Source of the DNA: JAMOBE01 sp039908285
Lineage (GTDB): Bacteria > Pseudomonadota > Alphaproteobacteria > Rhodospirillales > Rhodospirillaceae
Assembly: GCA_039908285.1 (NCBI GenBank)
Contig: JAMOBE010000069.1
Location: 1 to 19,259, forward strand
DNA: 19,259 nucleotides
Direction of reading: 5' to 3'
The stretch's first letter is position 1. The number at the start of each line of letters is the position of its first letter. The notes under the pieces are model-generated. The model had not been told where the DNA came from and did not search any database. It was given only the letters and a program-made list of their open reading frames with translations. The translations under genes were made by a program, and so were the position numbers. This document shows, in pieces, positions 14,228-19,259 of the stretch.

Positions 14228-14779
14228 ATGTTGATGGAGGTCGGGATCTCGGTCGGCAGTCTCACGGTCATGGGCGCGGCTCTCGGGGCCATCCTCGGCA
14301 CCGCTGCCAAGTTTCTCGCCGTCGAAGAAGACCCGCTCGAGGTGGAACTGGCCGGCATCCTGCCGGGGTCCCAGTGCGGCCAGTGCGGCTTCGTCGGCTG
14401 TGGCCCGGCTGCGGCGGCCCTGGCCAAGGGCGAGGCCAAGCCGAACCTGTGCGTACCCGGCGGCAAGGCGATCGCCGAGGCCCTGGCCAAGCGACTCGGT
14501 ATTTCCCTGGACATGGGCGACCATGTGGAAAAGGTGCCCGAGTACGCCCTGGTCAAGGAGGACCTCTGCGTCGGCTGCGCCCGCTGCCTGCAGGAGTGCT
14601 CGGTCGATGCCATCATCGGCGCCTCCAAGCAGATGCACACGGTGTTGCCCGACATCTGCCACGGCTGTTCCAAGTGCGCCGAGGCCTGTCCGACCGAGGC
14701 CATCGTCATGATTCCCATCACGCCCACCCTCGCGACCTGGCACTGGCACAAGCCGGCCGTGTCCGATCACGTGCATTGA
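14228..14779 (+). CDS. rnfB: Rnf complex subunit B, iron-sulfur protein
   Basis: RnfB receives or donates electrons from ferredoxin to the complex. The 183-residue protein has an N-terminal membrane anchor (about 8-30), a Fe-S domain with C50, C53, C58 and C75 (SQCGQCGFVGCGP ... LC), and two ferredoxin-type 4Fe-4S motifs, C114/C117/C120/C124 and C144/C147/C150/C154, each ending in SVDAI or PTEAI as usual. A His/Trp-containing tail (TWHWHKP) ends the protein. AGGAGG lies 7 nt before the ATG, and the gap from the rnfA stop is only 11 nt. All cluster ligands are present. Confidence 0.96.
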   Translation: MLMEVGISVGSLTVMGAALGAILGTAAKFLAVEEDPLEVELAGILPGSQCGQCGFVGCGPAAAALAKGEAKPNLCVPGGKAIAEALAKRLGISLDMGDHVEKVPEYALVKEDLCVGCARCLQECSVDAIIGASKQMHTVLPDICHGCSKCAEACPTEAIVMIPITPTLATWHWHKPAVSDHVH

Positions 14780-14792
14780 GGAAGGGAAGCCG

Positions 14793-16259
14793 ATGAAGCT
14801 GTTTGCCATCCGCGGCGGGATCCATCCCGATTATCGCAAGGAGCTGTGCGCCGAGAAGGCCATCGTCGCTCTCCCGCTGCCGCGGAAACTCACCATTCCG
14901 CTGCAGCAGCATGCCGGTGCGCCCGCCCTGCCGGTGGTGGCGGTGGGCGACGTGGTCGGCAAGGGACAGGTGCTGGCCAAGGCCCAGGGCATGATCTCGG
15001 CGCCGGTTCATGCCCCGACGTCGGGACGGATCGCCGAGATCGGCGATTTCCCCGCCCCCCATCCGTCGGGCCTCACCCAGCGCTCCATCATCCTGGAGCC
15101 CGATGGCCGGGACGCCTGGGCCGATGATCTGCCCGCTCCCATCGCCGATCCCTTCAAGGCCTCGGCCAGGGACATCGGTGATCGCGTGGCGGCCTCCGGC
15201 ATCGTCGGCCTCGGTGGCGCCGCATTCCCCTCGGCGGTCAAGCTGTCGCTGGGGACACGCCACAAGCTCGACATGCTCCTTCTCAACGGGGCGGAGTGCG
15301 AACCCTATCTGACCTGCGACGACCGGGTGATGCGCGAGTACACCGACGAGGTGGTGGACGGCGCCCGCATCATGGCCCATGCGCTGGGCGCGCCCCGGGT
15401 CGTCGTCGCCATCGAGGACAACAAGCCCGCGGCCCTGGCCGCCATGGTCAAGGCCGCCGGCGCGTTCGCCAACGTCGAGGTGGTCTCCGTGCCGGTTCAA
15501 TATCCCATGGGCTCGGAACGCCACCTGACCCAGGCCATCATCGGCCTCGAGACTCCGGCGCGCAAGCTGACGGCGGACCTTGGGGTCGTCGTGCACAACG
15601 TCGCCACGGCGCGGGCGGTCCACCACGCGGTGCGCTTCGGGCGGCCGCTGGTGTCGCGAGTGGTGACCGTCAGCGGCAAGGGGATCTCGCAGCCGAAGAA
15701 TGTGGACGTGCCGCTTGGGACCGCGGTCTCCGAGCTGCTCGCCTTCTGCGGCGGCCTGTCGGGAACGCCGAAGCGGGTCATCAGCGGCGGGCCGATGATG
15801 GGTCAGCCGCTGCCGTCCCTGGACGTGCCGGTGGTCAAGGGCACCTCGGGGATTCTGGCGCTGACCGATGCCGAGGTCAACGAGAAGCCGGCAGGGCCGT
15901 GTATCCGCTGCGGCACGTGCGTGACCATCTGTCCCTGTGGACTGGTGCCGGTGGAGATGGCGGCCTTCATCCGCAAGGAGAACATGGACGGCGCCGCGAA
16001 ATCCGGCGTGATGGACTGTGTCTCCTGCGGCAGTTGTTCCTACGTCTGCCCATCGCACATTCCGCTGGTGCACTACTTCAACTACGCCAAGGGCATGATC
16101 AACGCCAAGGACCGGGAGCGCCGCAAGACGGAGCAGACCAAGGCCATGGTGGAGGTGCGTGCCGCGCGGCTGGAAAAGCTCGCCGAAGCCAAGCACAAGG
16201 CCACGGCCGCACGCAAGGCGCCAACTGAAACTCCAGGAGAAGGCAAGGCCAGCGCATGA
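14793..16259 (+). CDS. rnfC: Rnf complex subunit C, NADH- and FMN-binding
   Basis: RnfC is the cytoplasmic dehydrogenase subunit, related to Nqo1 of complex I and to NqrA. The 488-residue product shows an N-terminal RnfC domain, the FMN/NAD site GLGGAAFPSAVK and NGAECEPYLTCDDRVMRE, a SLBB-like region (VDVPLGTAVSELLAFCGG), then two 4Fe-4S motifs, CIRCGTCVTICP from C370 and CVSCGSCSYVCP from C409. The C-terminal part is a Lys/Ala/Glu-rich tail of about 55 residues, a likely helix of unknown partner and variable among RnfC proteins. The ATG follows GAGGAAGGGAAG 13 nt after rnfB. The stop overlaps rnfD as ATGA. Confidence 0.96.
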   Translation: MKLFAIRGGIHPDYRKELCAEKAIVALPLPRKLTIPLQQHAGAPALPVVAVGDVVGKGQVLAKAQGMISAPVHAPTSGRIAEIGDFPAPHPSGLTQRSIILEPDGRDAWADDLPAPIADPFKASARDIGDRVAASGIVGLGGAAFPSAVKLSLGTRHKLDMLLLNGAECEPYLTCDDRVMREYTDEVVDGARIMAHALGAPRVVVAIEDNKPAALAAMVKAAGAFANVEVVSVPVQYPMGSERHLTQAIIGLETPARKLTADLGVVVHNVATARAVHHAVRFGRPLVSRVVTVSGKGISQPKNVDVPLGTAVSELLAFCGGLSGTPKRVISGGPMMGQPLPSLDVPVVKGTSGILALTDAEVNEKPAGPCIRCGTCVTICPCGLVPVEMAAFIRKENMDGAAKSGVMDCVSCGSCSYVCPSHIPLVHYFNYAKGMINAKDRERRKTEQTKAMVEVRAARLEKLAEAKHKATAARKAPTETPGEGKASA

Positions 16260-17332
16260 CGTTTCTCCCTGAAAAAAGCGGTCCCTTCGGTCACGCCGAA
16301 ACGAGCGTGCAGAAGACGATGACGCTGGTGCTGGCGGCCTTGCTGCCGGCGACCCTGTTCAATGTCTGGCTGTTCGGCTGGCCGGCACTGCTGCTGTTCC
16401 TGGTGACGGTCGGCAGTTGCGTGGCCATCGAGGCCGGGTGTCTCAAGATGACCGGGCGACCGGTGCAGCCGACGATTACCGACGGCTCGGCGGTCCTGAC
16501 CGGCTGGCTGCTGGCGTTGAGTTTGCCGCCCTGGGCACCGTGGTGGATCGGCGTCATCGGCGCCCTGTTCGCCATCTGGATGGCCAAGTTCCTGTTCGGC
16601 GGGCTCGGGCAGAACGTGTTCAACCCGGCGATGATCGGCCGCGTCGCGGTGCTGATCTCCTTCCCCGTGCAGATGACGGCGTTCGTTCCGCCCAAGCCGC
16701 TGTTCACCGAGGGGGCGCCGGGGCTGATGGAGAGCATCGGCATCACCTTCGGCGAGACGGTCAACATGGACACGGTCAGTGCCGCCTCGGCCCTCAACTT
16801 CATCAAGACCGAGCTGTCGCGGGGCATTCCGGTGAGCCAGTCCATGGCCAGCGTTCCCGGCTTCACCGACATGGCGCTCGGTTTCCATCCGGGCAGCATG
16901 GGGGAGACCTCGGCGCTGCTGATCCTGGCCGGCGGCCTGTTCCTCATGGCGAAGCGGGTCATCTCCTGGCACATCCCGGTGTCGCTGATCGGGACGCTGC
17001 TGGTGATGGGGACGATCTTCAATCTCGCCAATCCCGATCGCTACCTCAGCGGCGTGTTCCACGTCATGTCGGGGGCGACCCTGCTCGGAGCGTTCTTCAT
17101 CGCCACCGACTACGTCACCTCGCCGGTGTCGAAGTCGGGGCAGATCGTGTTCGGCATCGGCTGCGGCGTCCTGACGTGGGTGATCCGCACCTTCGCCGGT
17201 TACCCCGAGGGCGTGGCCTTCGCGGTCCTGCTGATGAACTCCCTGACGCCGATCATCGATTATCACATTCGCCCCCGTGCGTTCGGCCGCACCCGCAAGG
17301 GCGAACCCCTGGCATTGACGAGGAAGACATGA
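16256..17332 (+). CDS. rnfD: Rnf complex subunit D, covalent flavoprotein membrane subunit
   Basis: RnfD is a polytopic inner-membrane subunit homologous to NqrB that carries covalent FMN and contributes to ion transport. The 358-residue product has about nine or ten hydrophobic segments, the family motif GGLGQNVFNPAMIGR, and the flavinylation site SGAT with the acceptor Thr at about residue 275 (HVMSGATLLGAFFIATDYV). It begins on the ATGA overlap with rnfC and ends on an ATGA overlap with rnfG, which suggests translational coupling and matched amounts of the three subunits. Confidence 0.96.
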   Translation: MTFLPEKSGPFGHAETSVQKTMTLVLAALLPATLFNVWLFGWPALLLFLVTVGSCVAIEAGCLKMTGRPVQPTITDGSAVLTGWLLALSLPPWAPWWIGVIGALFAIWMAKFLFGGLGQNVFNPAMIGRVAVLISFPVQMTAFVPPKPLFTEGAPGLMESIGITFGETVNMDTVSAASALNFIKTELSRGIPVSQSMASVPGFTDMALGFHPGSMGETSALLILAGGLFLMAKRVISWHIPVSLIGTLLVMGTIFNLANPDRYLSGVFHVMSGATLLGAFFIATDYVTSPVSKSGQIVFGIGCGVLTWVIRTFAGYPEGVAFAVLLMNSLTPIIDYHIRPRAFGRTRKGEPLALTRKT

Positions 17333-17928
17333 ACCGGCCCACTTACATCCATGCCGTGGTGCTGGGACTGTTCTGCCTGGGCTTCGGTCTGATGCTGGCA
17401 CTCCTTGACCTCGTCACCGAGGAGGACATCGCGTTGCGCATGGTCGAGGACAAGCAGAGTTCCCTGGCCAAGGTGATCCCCGCCAACCTCTTCGACAACA
17501 ACCTGGTGGAGGACGTCCTCAAGGTGTCGGATCCGTCCGGCGCCGAGGTGGAGGTCTACCGGGCCAAGCGGGCCGGCAAGGTGACCGGCGTCGCCTATGA
17601 GATCAAGGGATCGGGCTATGCCGGCGCGATCCGCCTGATGCTCGGAGTCGACGCCGAGGGCCGGGTCCTCGGGGTCCGCGCCATCGCCTTCAAGGAAACC
17701 CCCGGCCTCGGCGACAAGATCGACGAGAAGAAGAGCGACTGGATCACCAAGTTCACCGGTCTGAAGCTGGGAGCGCCCCCGAAGGAAAAGTGGAAGGTCA
17801 AGAAGGACGGCGGTCAGTTCGATCAGTTCTCCGGGGCCACCATCACGCCGCGGGCCGTCGTCGGCGCCATCCGCGGAGGACTTGAGTTCTTCGACACCCA
17901 CAAGGCCAAAATGCTGGAGACGCACTGA
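17329..17928 (+). CDS. rnfG: Rnf complex subunit G, covalent FMN-binding
   Basis: RnfG is anchored by one N-terminal helix (about 7-28) with a periplasmic FMN domain, homologous to NqrC. The 199-residue product has SGYAGAIRLMLGVDAEG, FKETPGLGDKI and the acceptor motif SGATITPRAVV, with the modified Thr at about residue 171. This is the expected substrate of the ApbE encoded at the start of the operon. The open frame extends far upstream inside rnfD, but that is a shadow; the ATG at 17329 is chosen because of the ATGA overlap with rnfD and the family N-terminus. The stop shares one base with the rnfE start (TGATG). Confidence 0.95.
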   Translation: MNRPTYIHAVVLGLFCLGFGLMLALLDLVTEEDIALRMVEDKQSSLAKVIPANLFDNNLVEDVLKVSDPSGAEVEVYRAKRAGKVTGVAYEIKGSGYAGAIRLMLGVDAEGRVLGVRAIAFKETPGLGDKIDEKKSDWITKFTGLKLGAPPKEKWKVKKDGGQFDQFSGATITPRAVVGAIRGGLEFFDTHKAKMLETH

Positions 17929-18599
17929 TGACGGCATCATATCGCACCATCGTCCGCGACGGCCTGTGGGACAACAACGGCGTCCTGTGCCAGATGCTGG
18001 GCATGTGCCCGACCATGGCCATGACGGCGACGGCCACCAACGGGCTGGGCATGGGGCTGGCGACGGCGGCTGTGATGGCCGCCTCAAACCTCCTGATCGC
18101 CATCTTCCGCAACTACATCACCCAGGAAGTCCGCATTCCGGTCTACATCCTGATCGTCGCCGCCATGGTGACGGTGGTGGACCTGACCTTCAATGCCTGG
18201 ATGCATGAGCTGTACAAGGTGCTGGGCCTGTTCATTCCCCTGATCGTCTCCAACTGCCTGCCGCTGGCCCGCCTCGAGGTCTTCGCCGCCCGCGAGCCGG
18301 TCCTGCCGTCACTGGTGGATGGCCTGTTCATGGGCATCGGCTTCACCCTGGCGCTGACGGTCATCGGCGCGGTGCGCGAGATCATCGGCGGCGGGACCCT
18401 GTTCGTCGATGCGGCGCTGCTGCTTGGGCCGGCCTTCCATTTCATGGAGACCAAGATCTACTCGGGCAACTCGGTGCTGGTGTTCATCCTGCCGCCGGGT
18501 GGGTTCATCGTCACCGGTCTGCTGGTGGCGGGGAAGCGCTACCTTGATATCAGGGCGGGCAAGCCGATCGTGACCGGCCCCGTCGGGCATGGTGTTTGA
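17928..18599 (+). CDS. rnfE: Rnf electron transport complex subunit E
   Basis: RnfE is the membrane partner of RnfA and is homologous to NqrD. The 223-residue product has about six membrane helices with DGLWDNNGVLCQMLGMCPTM near the N-terminus and LGLFIPLIVSNCLPLARLEV in the middle, the inverted topological counterpart of the RnfA motifs, including the two conserved Cys positions. IGAVREIIGGGTLF follows. It starts at the TGATG junction with rnfG. The C-terminal tail of about 20 residues after the last helix is hydrophilic. Confidence 0.96.
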   Translation: MTASYRTIVRDGLWDNNGVLCQMLGMCPTMAMTATATNGLGMGLATAAVMAASNLLIAIFRNYITQEVRIPVYILIVAAMVTVVDLTFNAWMHELYKVLGLFIPLIVSNCLPLARLEVFAAREPVLPSLVDGLFMGIGFTLALTVIGAVREIIGGGTLFVDAALLLGPAFHFMETKIYSGNSVLVFILPPGGFIVTGLLVAGKRYLDIRAGKPIVTGPVGHGV

Positions 18600-18613
18600 G
18601 AGGAGAGACGACA

Positions 18614-18916
18614 ATGAAGATAGGAGTCGTCTTCGCCAGCGGCGGTCGGCATTCCTGGCTGACCACCGAGGTGGCGCCCGGCTCGACCGTGCGCCAGGCC
18701 ATCGAGGGATCGGGAATCATGGCCCAGTTCCCCGAGATTGACCTGGCGCAGCACAAGGTCGGGATCTATGGCAAGGCGGTGGCGCTCGACTCGGAGGTGG
18801 AGGACGGGGCGCGCATCGAGATCTATCGCCCCATCACCGCCGACCCGAAAAAGGTCCCCCGCAAGAACGCCAAGGCCGCCCCGGCTGCGGCGAAGGCCGA
18901 GAGCGTACCGCAGTGA
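18614..18916 (+). CDS. rnfH: RnfH family ubiquitin-like (beta-grasp) protein
   Basis: RnfH is a small cytoplasmic beta-grasp protein found at the end of rnf operons in Rhodobacter and in other genomes near toxin genes; its precise role is not settled. The 100-residue product has KIGVVFASGGRHSWLTTEV, GSTVRQAIEGSGI, KVGIYGKAVALDSEVEDGAR and the typical ending IEIYRPITADPKKVPR, followed by an Ala/Lys-rich tail. The ATG at 18614 is preceded by GAGAGGAGAG. An in-frame TTG at 18596 lies inside the end of rnfE and is unlikely. The gap from rnfE is 14 nt, so it is the last gene of the operon. Confidence 0.9.
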   Translation: MKIGVVFASGGRHSWLTTEVAPGSTVRQAIEGSGIMAQFPEIDLAQHKVGIYGKAVALDSEVEDGARIEIYRPITADPKKVPRKNAKAAPAAAKAESVPQ

Positions 18917-18957
18917 TGTCTGCGGCGTGACGGCCTCCTGGACTCCCCAGGATCTGT

Positions 18958-18993
18958 CATACAGTCGAGTGTAAAGATCGACTCGTTTGTATG
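18958..18993. other. Imperfect hairpin after rnfH
   Basis: CATACAGTCGAGT (18958-18970) and ACTCGTTTGTATG (18981-18993) pair at 11 of 13 positions around a 10-nt loop, 41 nt after the rnfH stop. No T tract follows, so this may be a weak terminator or an mRNA end structure for the rnf transcript. Confidence 0.4.
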
Positions 18994-19003
18994 AAAGAAA
19001 GTC

Positions 19004-19104
19004 TTGGGCTGCCGCCCAAACCCGCTTGGGGCCTGAGGCCCCAAACCCCCATTAATGGGTTCCCAAAGGCCCACAGGCCTTTGGCGGGTGCGGGCAGAGC
19101 CCGC
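19004..19104. repeat. Cluster of five consecutive short palindromes (compound intergenic repeat)
   Basis: Five hairpins follow each other within 101 bp: TTGGGC/GCCCAA (19004-19019), TGGGGCC/GGCCCCA (19027-19043), CCCATTAATGGG (19048-19059), CCAAAGGCC/GGCCTTTGG (19063-19084) and GCGGGC/GCCCGC (19090-19104). It resembles the GC-rich compound palindromes scattered between genes in many alphaproteobacteria. It probably ends the rnf transcript by structure. It occupies much of the 316-bp gap before the last gene; I see no gene or clear promoter in the rest. Confidence 0.7.
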
Positions 19105-19232
19105 TTCTTTCTGGTGTGTCAAACATTAGGCTCGACGGTATTACTTGACGAGGCTCAAGGACCGGGCGCCAACAGGGCACCATTCTCGCGGTCCTATCCT
19201 CTTCACCCCCGGATCGCAGGGAGAGCACGATC

Positions 19233-19259
19233 ATGACCGAGCCTCTGCTCGACGCCCGC
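19233..19259 (+). CDS. Start of an unidentified gene, cut by the window edge
   Basis: An ATG at 19233 is preceded by CAGGGAGAG at a good distance and opens MTEPLLDAR, still open at the last base. Nine codons are too few to assign a family. Proteins starting MTEPLLDAR-like are common among ABC transporter ATPases, which is only a guess. The separation by 316 bp and palindromes indicates a transcription unit separate from rnf. Confidence 0.5.

Noticed and set aside
19145..19190. Sigma-70 promoter for the last gene (TTGACG at 19145)
   Set aside because: At 16-18 bp downstream there is no acceptable -10 hexamer, only GC-rich sequence.

Overview
The window looks like chromosomal DNA of a high-GC alphaproteobacterium, most probably of the order Rhodospirillales (Magnetospirillum/Rhodospirillum type). 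This is inferred from the GC-rich codon use, a TIGR02300 (FYDLN-acid) protein, a class II EPSP synthase beside cmk and rpsA, an F1-ATPase zeta-type (DUF1476) protein and an rnfABCDGEH operon in the Rhodobacter capsulatus order. No magnetosome, phage-structural or CRISPR genes were seen.

Left edge (1-720): the 3' part of a decayed Dam-type adenine methyltransferase, then short tandem motifs that resemble an insertion-sequence end. Next, on the minus strand, come a terminator, tRNA-Ala(GGC) and its promoter, and then a zinc-ribbon/acidic TIGR02300 protein. Core block 1 (1471-5442, plus): aroA, cmk and rpsA. Between aroA and cmk lie four perfect-period 26-bp repeats. Each carries its own Shine-Dalgarno and ATG, giving a chain of ATGA-overlapping nine-codon micro-ORFs that leads into cmk. 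This is the most unusual structure in the window.

A 40-bp perfect inverted repeat (5475-5639) separates rpsA from core block 2 (5808-8615, plus): proA, nadD, rsfS and rlmH. The usual neighbours ihfB (after rpsA) and obgE-proB (before proA) are absent, so this looks like a rearrangement joint. A 44-nt palindrome and a nested direct repeat lie between the convergent rlmH and a divergent zeta-like gene (minus). A two-domain universal stress protein (minus) is divergent from an OFA-family MFS transporter (plus), and their shared control region has three TCATAT motifs spaced exactly 11 bp apart.

A 636-bp gap with a 27-bp-arm perfect palindrome and a possible gene relic precedes a tight plus-strand module (12104-18916): apbE, rseC, rnfA, rnfB, rnfC, rnfD, rnfG, rnfE and rnfH. 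ApbE (Tat-exported) would attach FMN to RnfG and RnfD at the SGAT threonines seen in both. The membrane complex would couple NADH/ferredoxin electron exchange to ion movement, in this lineage typically feeding nitrogenase or reducing SoxR. The window ends with a cluster of palindromes and the first nine codons of another plus-strand gene. Large palindromes fall at almost every module boundary.
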